A stretch of DNA of 64,000 nt from Paenibacillus radicis (ex Xue et al. 2023) (GCF_024722015.1 NZ_JANQBD010000028.1:1-64000), one strand, 5' to 3'. Positions 15,288 to 24,741 are shown, numbered from the stretch's first letter. Numbers and translations are program-made. Notes: generated from the sequence alone by a model not told the origin.

Positions 15288-16184
15288 GTGAATACCCAAA
15301 CAGGAAAATTAATGCAGCGTGAAAAATGGTACGGCTATATGTTCATCTCTCCGATGGTCATAGGTTATGTCCTTTTTTTGTTGGGGCCGATTATCGCCGC
15401 ATTTATGATGAGCTTTACCAATTGGTCGTTGATTAAAGAAGAAGAGTTTGTTGGACTGGCGAATTACACCAAAGCCTTCACAGGAGATTCCGTATTTTGG
15501 GCTACGGTCTGGAACTCCTTTTATTTTTCCATTGTTTTCGTTCCGTTGAATATCGTGCTGACTTTGGCGCTGGCCCTGCTGTTAAAGGAGCGAATCCTTG
15601 GCGTCGGCTTTTTCAGAACAGCTATTTTTACTCCGGTAGTTACATCTATTGTCGTGTGGGCTACGGTCTGGAAATATATTTTCCAAACAGATAACGGACT
15701 CGTGAACTCGATTCTACGCATATTCGGACTTACCGGACCGGCCTGGCTGTACGATCTTTCCTTGGCTATGCCAACGGTTATTATCATCACCTTGTTAAAA
15801 GGATTGGGGATCAATATGGTGATCTTCCTTGCTGCGCTGAACGATGTCCCCCCTATGTACTATGAAGCAGCCAAAATTGACGGGGCCGGCAGGTGGAAAA
15901 CATTTTTTAACGTAACGCTTCCGTTGATAACTCCTTCCGTATTCATGGTCCTTGTCATTACGATGATCGGATCTCTTAAGGTTTTTGGGCAAATATACGT
16001 TTTAACCGGGGGCGGTCCAGGTACAAGCACCTATGTGTTCGTCTACTACATCTATGAGCAGGCGTTCAAAATGTACGAATTCGGGTATGCTTCGGCCGTA
16101 GCATTTATCTTGTTTTTTATTATTTTCGTTCTGACGGTTATGCAGTGGGGCATTAGAAGAAAGTGGGTGCATCATGAACAATAA
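15288..16184 (+). CDS. Sugar ABC transporter permease, MalF/AraP type
   Basis: 298 residues, six membrane helices. The cytoplasmic coupling loop EAAKIDGAGRWKTFFNVTLP is the EAA motif that contacts the ATPase. The start codon is GTG at 15288 with GAGGAAGGGA about 8 bases upstream. Overlaps the second permease gene by 11 bases, so translation is coupled. Works as a heterodimer with the next product and the lipoprotein upstream. Confidence 0.9.
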   Translation: MNTQTGKLMQREKWYGYMFISPMVIGYVLFLLGPIIAAFMMSFTNWSLIKEEEFVGLANYTKAFTGDSVFWATVWNSFYFSIVFVPLNIVLTLALALLLKERILGVGFFRTAIFTPVVTSIVVWATVWKYIFQTDNGLVNSILRIFGLTGPAWLYDLSLAMPTVIIITLLKGLGINMVIFLAALNDVPPMYYEAAKIDGAGRWKTFFNVTLPLITPSVFMVLVITMIGSLKVFGQIYVLTGGGPGTSTYVFVYYIYEQAFKMYEFGYASAVAFILFFIIFVLTVMQWGIRRKWVHHEQ

Positions 16185-17016
16185 AAGATGGGCGGAAGCT
16201 GCCAAAACCATACCTAAATATGCCATTTTATTTGCCATTACGTTCTTTATTCTGATCCCTTTTTATTGGATGGTCAGTACCTCCCTGAAGGATTTTCAGC
16301 AGGCTTTATCGTTCCCGCCGCAGTGGATTCCGAGTCCGATTAAATGGGACAATTACATCGACCTGTTCGCCAAGCAGCCCTTTCATTTGTATTTATTCAA
16401 CAGCCTATATATTGCCGCCTTGGTCACGGTTGGAACCTGCCTCTTCGCGGCGCTGGCCGGGTATGCTTTCGCGAAAATATCCTTTCCATGGAAAAACACA
16501 CTTTTTCTGATTTTGCTGAGCAGCATGATGATCCCTACGGAAATCACTACGATTCCATTGTTTATATGGTTATCCAAGGTTGGTTTGGTAGATACTCATT
16601 TTCCGCTCATTGTACCTCCGATGCTTGGGGCAGGCGGGATGTTCGGCGTCTTTTTGTATCGGCAGTTTTTTATTACGATTCCTAATGATCTGGATGAAGC
16701 GGCTAAAATCGATGGTTGTACGCCATGGAAAACTTTTTGGAGGATTATGCTGCCGCTAGCGACACCGGCGATGGCTACCTTGTCGATTTTAACGTTTCTG
16801 CACAGCTGGAATGAATTTTTTGAACCGTTGGTATATCTGAATTCCAGTAAGCTGTACACGATCCCGCTTGCTCTGTCTTTATTCACCTCGGACAGTGGGA
16901 CAGAGTGGCATTTGGTAATGGCAGCTTCCGTTGTAGCTACGGTTCCGCTGCTTACGGTATTTTTCTTCGCGCAGAAAAAGTTTATCGAAGGTGTAGCCAT
17001 GACAGGATTAAAGTAG
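16174..17016 (+). CDS. Sugar ABC transporter permease, MalG/AraQ type
   Basis: 280 residues, six membrane helices, EAA loop EAAKIDGCTPWKTFWRIMLP. Ends FIEGVAMTGLK, the typical C terminus of MalG-like CUT1 permeases. Last gene of the kinase-regulator-transporter set; the next gene begins 140 bases on and is of a different kind. Confidence 0.9.
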   Translation: MNNKRWAEAAKTIPKYAILFAITFFILIPFYWMVSTSLKDFQQALSFPPQWIPSPIKWDNYIDLFAKQPFHLYLFNSLYIAALVTVGTCLFAALAGYAFAKISFPWKNTLFLILLSSMMIPTEITTIPLFIWLSKVGLVDTHFPLIVPPMLGAGGMFGVFLYRQFFITIPNDLDEAAKIDGCTPWKTFWRIMLPLATPAMATLSILTFLHSWNEFFEPLVYLNSSKLYTIPLALSLFTSDSGTEWHLVMAASVVATVPLLTVFFFAQKKFIEGVAMTGLK

Positions 17017-17155
17017 AGCATCGCCTCCGAGATGACGTTGATCTGACGGCAATTGGGCGCGTTTCAAAATAGGCTCTTATAAAATAGAGCAAATATCTGT
17101 TAAAATAAGGAGTGGATAGTAGCATCGTGCTAATTTGGTAGAAGAGGTGGAGAAA

Positions 17156-18172
17156 TTGAAGGTTTTAATATTAGGAGGAACCGGTGTCATCAGCAGGCAG
17201 ATTGTGGAGCAATTGCTGATAGCCGGACAGGAAGTAGTTATCTTTAACCGAGGCACCAAACGGCTTGCTTTTGGCAAAGACTTGGAATGGATCCATGGCG
17301 ATAAGTCCGATCAAGAGGGCTTCAAGAAGCTGATGGAGGGCCGTCAATTCGATGCCGTTATCGATATGATCAGCTTTAATGCAGCGGATGCGCGGTTTAC
17401 GGTTGAGACGTTTAGCAATACTGCGGGTCAAATCATCTTTTGCTCCAGTGTTGCCGTTTATAAAAGACCGCTCAAATCAAACCCCATCCGAGAGGATGCA
17501 GAGGAGCTGTTCGATAATCCTGAATTCGGCTATGCGTTTCAAAAAGCTGAGATGGAACGTTATCTGCAGGGGGTCATCAGCGAAGGCCAACTGCCGATTA
17601 CGATCATCCGACCATCATTGACCTACGGAGTTGGAGCTGCCAATCTGGGTGTGCTGCGTCAAAATTACAACATCGTTCACCGCATCCGCAACGGTAAGCC
17701 TCTTGTGATGTTTGGAGATGGAACGACACCTTGGAGCTTCACGTTTGCCCCTGATTTGGCTAAAGCTTTTGTCGGCGCTGCGGGTAATAAACGGACCTTC
17801 GGCAAGACTTATCACGCAACTAACGAAGAAGTGAGTATTTGGAACGACTTGTATATGGAATTTGGCAAAATCCTTGGTATCGAGCCGAAAATTGTGCACA
17901 TGCCTTCCGAGCTTTTGATGCGTGGTAATCCCGGATTGTTTGGTCATCTGTATTACGAAAAAAGCTATTCCGGCCTAATGGATAACTCGAAGATCAAACA
18001 GGATATTCCCGGCTTTGAAGCGACAATCTCCTTGAATGATGGGCTTCGAATGATGCTGGATTGGTACGAAAATGAAGCTATGGCAGTGGATACCGAGAAG
18101 GATTTAATGGAAGACCGCCTGACCGAGCTGCATGCCCAATGGGGTAATCAGATTGAAGCGTTGAAAATTTAA
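17156..18172 (+). CDS. NAD-dependent epimerase/dehydratase family protein
   Basis: 338 residues from a TTG start that begins MKVLILGGTGVISRQI, a Rossmann fold with GGTGxIS cofactor loop; the catalytic pair is in YAFQKAEME (YxxxK). DGTTPWSFTFAPDLAKA and LNDGLRMMLDW are typical of the extended SDR branch acting on nucleotide sugars or similar substrates. A TTG seven codons upstream (17135) is possible, but AGAGGTGG sits about 6 bases before 17156 and the family normally begins at the MKVLILGG strand. It follows the sugar transporter, but with a 139-base spacer co-transcription is uncertain. Confidence 0.82.
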   Translation: MKVLILGGTGVISRQIVEQLLIAGQEVVIFNRGTKRLAFGKDLEWIHGDKSDQEGFKKLMEGRQFDAVIDMISFNAADARFTVETFSNTAGQIIFCSSVAVYKRPLKSNPIREDAEELFDNPEFGYAFQKAEMERYLQGVISEGQLPITIIRPSLTYGVGAANLGVLRQNYNIVHRIRNGKPLVMFGDGTTPWSFTFAPDLAKAFVGAAGNKRTFGKTYHATNEEVSIWNDLYMEFGKILGIEPKIVHMPSELLMRGNPGLFGHLYYEKSYSGLMDNSKIKQDIPGFEATISLNDGLRMMLDWYENEAMAVDTEKDLMEDRLTELHAQWGNQIEALKI

Positions 18173-18298
18173 TAATAAGTAGCGCTATAAGGCATCGGCC
18201 TGGCCCAATTTGTAACACAAATGAAATATGGGCTTCATCTAGTATTAATGATTAACGCTTATAATAATAGATGACCCCCTTTTTTAATATATAACCTT

Positions 18299-18335
18299 AA
18301 CCCCGCAGCCGTTACGGTATGTGGGGTTCTTTCTG
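18299..18335 (+). terminator. Terminator after the epimerase-like gene
   Basis: AACCCCGCA (18299-18307) pairs with TGTGGGGTT (18320-18328) apart from one position, followed by CTTTCT. Confidence 0.6.
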
Positions 18336-18400
18336 TGATCCTTGTCCCGCTTAATGGTATAATAAGGGTATATATCAATGAAAAGGAGCTGGACCGCTTT

Positions 18401-19375
18401 ATGAAATTTCATCGTCTTGGCAGTAGTGGGCTTAAGGTGTCAGCATTAGGTTTGGGAACTAACGCATTTGGAAAACGTGCTGATCAGGAAACCTCGATTC
18501 GGATTATACATCAAGCTTTGGATCAGGGAATTAATTTTGTTGATACGGCTAATATTTATACCGGCTCTGAATCGGAGCGAATCATTGGATTGGCTTTGGC
18601 AGGCCGACGCCATGAGGCTGTTCTGGCAACAAAAGCGGGTCTGGTCAAGGGTGCAGGACCTAACGAAAGAGGCTCCTCCAGGTATCATTTACAACAGGAG
18701 CTGGATAACAGCTTGAAAAGACTGCAAACGGACTACGTGGACTTGTACCAGATTCATACGTTTGATCCACAAACACCGCTTGAGGAAACTTTAAGAGCAT
18801 TGGACGACATGGTTCGGGCTGGAAAAGTACGTTATATCGGAGCATCGAATTATGCAGCTTGGGAGCTGATGAAGGCTTTGGGCATCAGTGATAGATTGGG
18901 GCTAAACCGGTTCGTTTCCACCCAAGTCAGCTATTCGCTCGCCGATCGCACTCCCGAGCAGGAGCTTGTTCCGGTTTGTTTGGACCAAGGGGTAGGTATC
19001 ATCCCGTATTTCCCACTGGCGGGCGGAATTCTGACAGGGAAATACACATCAGCGGACAAGCCTCCGCAAGGATCGCGTGCCGATACCGATCCTAATTTCG
19101 GCAAATTCCTTGATGAAGGCAGAATGGAGCTCGGCCGAAGTGTGAATAAGCTGGCTGACGAATTAGGCTGCACACCAAGCGCTCTGTCACTCGCCTGGCT
19201 TATGCAGCAGCCGACGGTCTCAAGTGTAATAGTTGGAGCCACAGGAGTGCAGCAGCTGGAGGATAACTTGAAGAGTGTGTCGCTTGAGCTTGGAGCCGAT
19301 ACGTTGGATGAACTGGAGCGGCTGAGCGAGGCTTACCGTTACGGAAAGCCGTTTGCTTGGTATCGTTTGCCTTAG
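18401..19375 (+). CDS. Aldo/keto reductase
   Basis: 324 residues forming a (beta/alpha)8 barrel. The catalytic tetrad is visible as Asp48, Tyr53 (DTANIYT), Lys78 (ATKAG) and His119 (YQIHTF). The C-terminal half has the NADPH-binding IVGATGVQQLEDNL segment. Family members reduce aldehydes or ketones with NADPH; this one resembles the general-stress YhdN/YqkF-like group. The ATG at 18401 begins the first strand; an in-frame extension to 18335 lacks a ribosome binding site. Monocistronic. Confidence 0.9.
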   Translation: MKFHRLGSSGLKVSALGLGTNAFGKRADQETSIRIIHQALDQGINFVDTANIYTGSESERIIGLALAGRRHEAVLATKAGLVKGAGPNERGSSRYHLQQELDNSLKRLQTDYVDLYQIHTFDPQTPLEETLRALDDMVRAGKVRYIGASNYAAWELMKALGISDRLGLNRFVSTQVSYSLADRTPEQELVPVCLDQGVGIIPYFPLAGGILTGKYTSADKPPQGSRADTDPNFGKFLDEGRMELGRSVNKLADELGCTPSALSLAWLMQQPTVSSVIVGATGVQQLEDNLKSVSLELGADTLDELERLSEAYRYGKPFAWYRLP

Positions 19376-19609
19376 TGGGGAATCGGATATTCCTCCAGAC
19401 CATTGCGTCCTCCTGTACCGTACTTCAATGGGCATGCGTGACCATTAAGGGTCTGCGCGTGCCCGAATTTGGCCGTACAAGGAGGAGCGCAATTGGGGAT
19501 TTAGAGGCAACTGCACCAGCTCTAAGGCCTCTTCATCCATAAAATCTGGTGCGATCACTTGAAACTTATTTACGGCCGTCAGACGGATCTGACTGGGTTG
19601 CTTCCAACC

Positions 19610-20998
19610 TTAGCGGCTGCGCGGTACCAAGCTGCGTGGATCAACTTTATTATCCTTTAATAAAGGAGTTGGGGCACCATCAGCAATTTTATCCCACGGA
19701 ACAATTTTAAAATTTTGGTTGTAAGTTTTGCCATCCGTTATATTCTCGTCGTCTTGTGTGATGAAAATGCCGTTGGGGAATTGTTTACCTAAACCAAAGC
19801 TTAGTACATCGATTCCGTCGGTTTCAGACGTCCCATCATATTTGCCGTCCCCAACCTGGAATGATGCTACATAGCTGTTGTTGCCTTCACGTGAGTACAA
19901 CACATAGCGGTCACTCCCTTGACTGGAGGCAATCAAATAACCTTTACCGTCATTAGCATAGTATATCGTTAGACCCTCAATATCGGTAGTCAATCGCGCT
20001 CCGTCAGCAACATCAACTCGACCGACCGGCAGCAAACCGCCCGTTGGTTCCGCATCAAATTTCCAGATCGCTATGTTTTCTTCCGAGAAATACATATAAC
20101 CGTATTCATCGTCCGCGACCAGCCCTTCGGAAATAGTACCCAAGCTTAACTCCCGCACCAATTTCCCATTGATTTTACCGGAACCGTTATCAGCAAGCTC
20201 CCATTGCTCAAATTCACCGTCGTGTCCCAAAACCAACGCATAAAACTTGCCGCTTTTCAGACTGTGATAAAGTGAAAAGCCATACACCTCAGGCATTTTC
20301 GACTTGATTTTATCTCCAACAATGTTGGTTAATTCGCCAGTTTCAGGATTAATAGCAAATATGTCAACTGTATTGCTGCTACGGTTTGTCGTTGCTGTAA
20401 TATCTATTTTTTTACCGGCTAGAGGGAAATCATAACGTACATCAATATTATTAACCTTGCCAACCGGATAGGAATACAACTGTTTGCCGCTCAGGTCGTA
20501 TACCAGTACGCCGCCACCTTTATTCGTTGCGATAATTCTGCTCTTAGCAGGATCGGTTGGATTAACCCAAATGGAAGGATCATCGGCTGCATCCTTTCCG
20601 GTATCTACCGCATCCGTTTCGACATCGGCTGTTACCGTAAACAATTTTTCATCGCTTTGCTTGGCTAAGTCCAGCTTGACTCCCCCGGCATTTTCCAGCT
20701 TTAATATTTTCACAAGGTCAGGGGAAACATTTGCGACGCCTTTAATAAGCGCTGCCTTGGCCTGCATCTTCCCAGTTTTCGAACCGATGGTGTATTCATC
20801 GCTCCCTATTGTGATAGAACCGGCCTTACCATTCCGCAATTTAAACAGTACTGAATTTGTATTGGCATCCCACACAACAGAAGCCCCGTTGCTCTGCAAT
20901 ATTTCCCGTAAAGGCTCATAGTCTGCTGCAAAAGCAGTGGAATAAAACAAAGTGGTAGACAAAATAGCCAATGCAGATATGGATTTCAGTAATTTCAT
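19610..20998 (-). CDS. phy: Secreted beta-propeller phytase with N-terminal stalk domain
   Basis: 462 residues. Signal peptide 1-24, then a copper-amine-oxidase-like 'stalk' domain (about 26-110) found on many Paenibacillus exported proteins, then a six-bladed beta-propeller phytase domain from about 120. DAADDPSIWVNP (137-146) is the calcium-phosphate site signature, and DIEGLTIYY and QDDENITDG are further conserved motifs. The enzyme releases phosphate from phytate outside the cell, using calcium. Most Bacillus phytases lack the stalk domain, so the fusion is unusual. Two cre-like sites (21029-21042 and 21198-21211) lie upstream. Confidence 0.88.
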   Translation of the reverse strand: MKLLKSISALAILSTTLFYSTAFAADYEPLREILQSNGASVVWDANTNSVLFKLRNGKAGSITIGSDEYTIGSKTGKMQAKAALIKGVANVSPDLVKILKLENAGGVKLDLAKQSDEKLFTVTADVETDAVDTGKDAADDPSIWVNPTDPAKSRIIATNKGGGVLVYDLSGKQLYSYPVGKVNNIDVRYDFPLAGKKIDITATTNRSSNTVDIFAINPETGELTNIVGDKIKSKMPEVYGFSLYHSLKSGKFYALVLGHDGEFEQWELADNGSGKINGKLVRELSLGTISEGLVADDEYGYMYFSEENIAIWKFDAEPTGGLLPVGRVDVADGARLTTDIEGLTIYYANDGKGYLIASSQGSDRYVLYSREGNNSYVASFQVGDGKYDGTSETDGIDVLSFGLGKQFPNGIFITQDDENITDGKTYNQNFKIVPWDKIADGAPTPLLKDNKVDPRSLVPRSR

Positions 20999-21028
20999 AT
21001 TGAATTTCCCCTCTCAATAATGGAGTTG

Positions 21029-21042
21029 TGTAAGCGCTTTAT
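21029..21042 (-). promoter_or_regulatory. cre-like site upstream of phytase
   Basis: TGTAAGCGCTTTAT, 31 bases before the phytase start, matches the cre consensus in 13 of 14 positions. A second weaker site AGTAAGCGCTTTCC lies at 21198-21211. Confidence 0.5.
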
Positions 21043-21382
21043 AATTTATGTTTAAATAGCGTTTACGAATCTTTTACGGTGGCTCGATCTCCTTAATTTC
21101 AATGCAGGAAAGTGCTTACAACTGTTGATCTATAGAAGTGGATGTTCATCCTAAGATGTTATCGGCTCCTTCTTGGTGGCTTAAACAAGCTAAAGAGAGT
21201 AAGCGCTTTCCTTGTTGGATAAAAATAAGCTCCCGATAAAGCTCAGGAGATGTGCGGTTGCAGTGTAGCAACATATGTAGAACGTCTGTAGTAAGTAGTA
21301 AGCTGTTGTTAAATGCCTTTGTTGGAGGATTACAAGTGTAGATTTTCTTGCGGTCTCATTTAAAGTATCACATCCTTTTATA

Positions 21383-21414
21383 TTTTGGTAACGTTACCGG
21401 AAACGTTACCAAAA
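21383..21414. promoter_or_regulatory. Tandem LacI-type operator palindromes
   Basis: TTTTGGTAACGTT (21383-21395) and AACGTTACCAAAA (21402-21414) are perfect inverted arms. Inside are two adjacent 12-mers: GGTAACGTTACC (a perfect palindrome) and GGAAACGTTACC. The central CG and palindromic form are those of LacI-family operators; no LacI gene is nearby. Confidence 0.5.
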
Positions 21415-21651
21415 TTGTAAGTGAATATTACCCATTTGTCAATTCACATTTCTAGAAGTTGGACATTGGTGAAGTTATTTTTTTCTATACGAATCAATCG
21501 AATCAATCATCTGTCAAATACGCCGACTGCGTTCCACCATTCTTCTGCACTGACAATGAGCCTGAGGCACTCCTAAGGCTCATCCGGGTAGCCACATATA
21601 TTATGATGATTTCATCAAGCGGTTTACTGCCCTTTTGGATTATCATCACTT

Positions 21652-21694
21652 TGATAAGAACATAGCGATGGCGAGGGGCAATAAGCGAGCTGAT
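21652..21694 (-). pseudogene. Duplicate of the SLH-CAP signal-peptide sequence (remnant)
   Basis: 43 bases match 23422-23464 with three differences, all at third codon positions. The minus strand reads SARLLPLAIAMFLS here and SARLLPLAIAIFLS in the intact gene. The frame stops soon after. It looks like the tip of a lost tandem copy of the gene. Confidence 0.6.
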
Positions 21695-21912
21695 CGGAAC
21701 AAGCAGAGAAGCAAGCGGGCAAGTCGTACACAGACGTCGATGCAATTCGCATTGGGAGAAGGATGCCATCGCGAATGTGACAAAATCGGGATGGATGGAC
21801 GGTTATCCGTTACGGCAGCTTCAGCGCCGAGGGACGTGCAGTATAGAGCAAGCGTACACGTACAACTGTATTTGAAGTGTCAGTAACACAAATAGGCAGC
21901 TTGCACAAGAAT

Positions 21913-21950
21913 AGCCCGGTCTTCCTAGAATTAGGGGAGCGGGCTTTCTT
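21913..21950 (-). terminator. Terminator of the SLH-CAP gene
   Basis: AGCCCG (21913-21918) pairs with CGGGCT (21940-21945), with inner CTTCC/GGGGAG pairing, just after the minus-strand gene end. Confidence 0.55.
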
Positions 21951-21957
21951 CAGTATG

Positions 21958-23478
21958 CTACTTACTTGGTGTATAAAAGTTTTGCGTGTAATAGATCGTC
22001 ATCTTGCCGCCGAACGCTACACCAACGCCGAGACGCTGGATGTCGCTGAGCAGGTTCTTGCGGTGGCCCTCCGAGTTCATCCAGCCCTCGTGGGCATAGA
22101 TGGCGCTGGTCTGGCCGGCGGCGATGTTTTCTGCGGCACCCTGCATAGCGATGCCATCCGACTTCATCCGATCGAACGGAGAGGCTCCGTTCTTGCTTTC
22201 ATGCGCGAAATAGTTGTTAGCGGCCATGTCCGCACTGTGTTTGCGCGCTGTGCCGGCTATTTTATCGTCCCAGATGAAAGCAGGCTTACCTAGCTTGACG
22301 CGGGCTGCGTTAGCCAAGTCGAAGATTTGCCGCTCGTAAGCTGTGATCAGCGAATCGCTGGCTTCCGGATAAAAGGCAGCCAAAGCGAGTTCCGTTGGCT
22401 TGGCGATTGTCTGGATGCTTGTAACAACGTTGTTGCGATGAAGGTCATAAAAGAAGGTGACATAAGAATCCGATGTCTCATAAGTGCCGTATTCACCCTT
22501 GCCGTAGTTCATATTAAAGCGGGTGTTGCCCTTGGTAATCGAGGCTAGGGGTTGACCGTACAGGTTCAGTACTGCGCTTTTGGCGCTCCCATCGGACAAA
22601 CCGTTGTACTCCCAATTGGCGGAGGTGGAATATAGACCGACAACCCTGCCCCCGCTAATCCCAATCTGTGCGTAGCTGCTGTAATCCTGGTTGTATATGA
22701 ACCACTGGAAGCCATATTCGCTTAAATCCTTACGCGCTGGCTCTCCGAGCTTGGCGATCACATCTTCCGCCGCATCCCCGATATGGATGCCTTTTACTGT
22801 GACCGTGTTGGCCGAGGCTGATGACTGAGGCGTCGCTGGATTAGCCGGACTTTCAGGAGAAGATGATGCGGCTGCAGAAGAGGCTCCATTTTCCAGGATG
22901 AGCTGGAATTGCTTTTGCTTCACGTTGCGGATAAATTGCACCGCTTCGGCTCTCGATAAGCGATCGGCAGCTTGATAGCCGGCAACGGTTGCCGCTGTTT
23001 TCCCCTCAGACAAGCCTTGGTCGAGCAGGTAGCGGATAGAATCGTTTAGGCTTTGTGTTCCTTTTTGCGAAGCTGTAATAATTTGAGCGACAAGTCCGCG
23101 GTTAAACTTGGTTGCATCCGTATTATGCAGTACAGGCCATTTGCGGCTGTCTGCTACATCGTAATACGGCTTGTACCAGGCGGATCCGGAAGCTGAAGCA
23201 GCAAGCTTAACCTCGGGGTAAGCCCGCAGCAGCATCGCCAGAAACTCCGGCTCGGATACCGATTGATCCGGTCGGAAGCTTCCGTCTTCGTAACCGTTGA
23301 CGATATTATTTTGAACGGCCCATGAGATTGCTGTAGCCCCCCAGTGGCGGGCTGTATCAGTAAAACCAGGTGCATCGGCTGCATATACTGGATGCTGCGA
23401 TGGAAGGAATGACGATAATGGTGATAAGAAGATAGCGATGGCAAGGGGTAATAAGCGAGCTGATAGCTTTGTGTTCAT
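21958..23478 (-). CDS. Secreted SLH- and CAP-domain protein
   Basis: 506 residues. Signal peptide 1-33; one clear SLH domain (FTDTARHWGATAISWAVQN..., about 38-85) and a degenerate second region to about 190; a Ser/Pro linker; a CAP-associated N-terminal domain (about 225-360, GIHIGDAAEDVIAKLGEP); and a C-terminal CAP/SCP domain (about 380-503) with ENIAAG, HEGWMNSEGHRKNLL and YYTQNF motifs. SLH domains anchor proteins to pyruvylated cell-wall polymer, and bacterial CAP proteins of this type occur in spore formers with unknown enzymatic role. Ribosome binding site AGGAGG upstream, with a leader hairpin at 23504-23532. Confidence 0.86.
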   Translation of the reverse strand: MNTKLSARLLPLAIAIFLSPLSSFLPSQHPVYAADAPGFTDTARHWGATAISWAVQNNIVNGYEDGSFRPDQSVSEPEFLAMLLRAYPEVKLAASASGSAWYKPYYDVADSRKWPVLHNTDATKFNRGLVAQIITASQKGTQSLNDSIRYLLDQGLSEGKTAATVAGYQAADRLSRAEAVQFIRNVKQKQFQLILENGASSAAASSSPESPANPATPQSSASANTVTVKGIHIGDAAEDVIAKLGEPARKDLSEYGFQWFIYNQDYSSYAQIGISGGRVVGLYSTSANWEYNGLSDGSAKSAVLNLYGQPLASITKGNTRFNMNYGKGEYGTYETSDSYVTFFYDLHRNNVVTSIQTIAKPTELALAAFYPEASDSLITAYERQIFDLANAARVKLGKPAFIWDDKIAGTARKHSADMAANNYFAHESKNGASPFDRMKSDGIAMQGAAENIAAGQTSAIYAHEGWMNSEGHRKNLLSDIQRLGVGVAFGGKMTIYYTQNFYTPSK

Positions 23479-23503
23479 TATTTAAACCTCCTAAATTCAA
23501 AGC

Positions 23504-23532
23504 GCATCTTTTTTTAATACGTCAAAAGATGC
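23504..23532 (-). promoter_or_regulatory. Leader hairpin of the SLH-CAP gene
   Basis: GCATCTTTT and AAAAGATGC, perfect 9-base arms with an 11-base loop, 25 bases before the start codon. Probably a 5' UTR structure. Confidence 0.4.
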
Positions 23533-23743
23533 AGATGGAATAAAATTCGTACACTTTCTACTATATGGGTCTCTAGCCGGAATGTCTAACTGTAAAACCA
23601 ACCAATCGAATTATATAAGATTACGGAAAACTCCGCCTCAGAGAAGTTTAACTCATTAGTTAGTCTTTTCATAACAAGTCAACAGGTTTATACTGGGAAA
23701 GGGTAACGAATACGGACTATATCTTGCAGGAGGCGGACTACAA

Positions 23744-24220
23744 ATGATCATTAGCGATATTAAGAATTGGGAACGGGAAAAGCAGGTTTATCCTAAAGCG
23801 GTTAATAGAGGGCTGGAGTATATTCAAAGTACTGATTTTAGTTCATTGAAACCTGGCAGGTACGATATTGAAGGAGATCTTATGTTTGCTCTGCTGCAGG
23901 AGCCGACAACCTTGTCTTGGGAGAAGCAGCGGCCCGAGTCGCACCAAACCTATACGGATATTCAGTTTTTGCTGGCAGGTGAAGAGGTCATCCGGGTTGC
24001 ACCATTAACTGAGGATGCAGTAATTAGCGAAGAAAATTTTGCGGCGAGGGATATTGCATTCTACAGCAAAATAGCTGAGGAAAACGCGATTCAACTAAGC
24101 CCGGGCTCCTTTACCGTGTTCTACCCAGGTGATATTCATCGTCCTTGCTGCAGTGTCTCAGAAGATCAGCCAATCCGCAAAGTCGTCATCAAAATTCATA
24201 AATCATTGCTGTTTGAATAG
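23744..24220 (+). CDS. YhcH/YjgK/YiaL family protein (DUF386)
   Basis: 158 residues, the usual length of this cupin-like family, which includes the EbgC beta subunit and NanQ-like sialic-acid anomerases. HQTYTDIQFLLAGEEVI, FTVFYPGDIHRPC and VRKVVIKIH-like segments hold the conserved His/Glu residues lining the barrel. Likely acts on sugars or sugar acids in the cytoplasm. Start has AGGAGG spacing; its own terminator follows. No sugar-catabolic neighbours. Confidence 0.85.
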   Translation: MIISDIKNWEREKQVYPKAVNRGLEYIQSTDFSSLKPGRYDIEGDLMFALLQEPTTLSWEKQRPESHQTYTDIQFLLAGEEVIRVAPLTEDAVISEENFAARDIAFYSKIAEENAIQLSPGSFTVFYPGDIHRPCCSVSEDQPIRKVVIKIHKSLLFE

Positions 24221-24234
24221 TAGCAAGCTAATGA

Positions 24235-24273
24235 GGGTAGGCTCCGATCAGGAGGCCTACCCTTTAATATTTT
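24235..24273 (+). terminator. Terminator of the YhcH-like gene
   Basis: GGGTAGGCTCC (24235-24245) pairs with GGAGGCCTACCC (24251-24262) with one bulge, followed by TTTAATATTTTT. Confidence 0.8.
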
Positions 24274-24741
24274 TAAGAAGCTGATGCGAGCGGCGCCTGA
24301 GATGAAGGGACACTTATCATAGTGGAGCAGGAAGGCAGGCTTATCAGTGCTTTCAAGGTCGAGTGCTCCAATTTAGGGCGAGTAAGATGGCGAGAGGCTA
24401 ATCACTAATCGTGCAATTAACCCGATTGGCGATTGGCGGAACGTAGGTGCGCTATTTTGGCGAAAGCGGCTCTATACTGGAGGGGGCGGAACTACGATCA
24501 GCTATTTGACTACTGGAAGGCCAATCAGATGGATTTTCGGGGGAATAAGTGATTGACGTTCCGTTTGATTATAATGTTAACGTGTGCGAGTGGAAATAGA
24601 GGAACCAGGTTCCGTTTCAGTCGGGAAATGAGCAATGCTGGATTGACAGTTGGGGAGCCAACGTGAGGCTCGACCCGGAGAGAGCTTTTCGATATGATGG
24701 GAATGTGCTTAGGATAGGAAATCTCTCAGGAGGGGATGAAC
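24263..24741. repeat. Repeat-bearing spacer (479 bases)
   Basis: No gene. Two units of the GGAAC..GATGCGCTATTT family lie exactly 50 bases apart (24438 and 24488), and fragments GTTCCGTTT occur at about 24557 and 24611. The same units occur near 37.9 kb and, weakly, near 62.5 kb. Confidence 0.55.

Larger units (their letters stand above)
20999..21957. other. 959-base spacer with operator-like palindromes and a gene remnant
   Basis: No convincing gene. Contains two cre-like sites, a double GGTAAC palindrome (21383-21414), a copy of the SLH-CAP signal-peptide sequence (21652-21694) and the terminator of the SLH-CAP gene (21913-21945). Confidence 0.6.

Noticed and set aside
23422..23464. The 43-bp duplication considered as an attachment site (att) pair flanking an integrated element
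   Set aside because: The intervening 1.7 kb holds only the SLH-CAP gene and no integrase, and the copies lie within signal-peptide code, which fits gene duplication and decay better.
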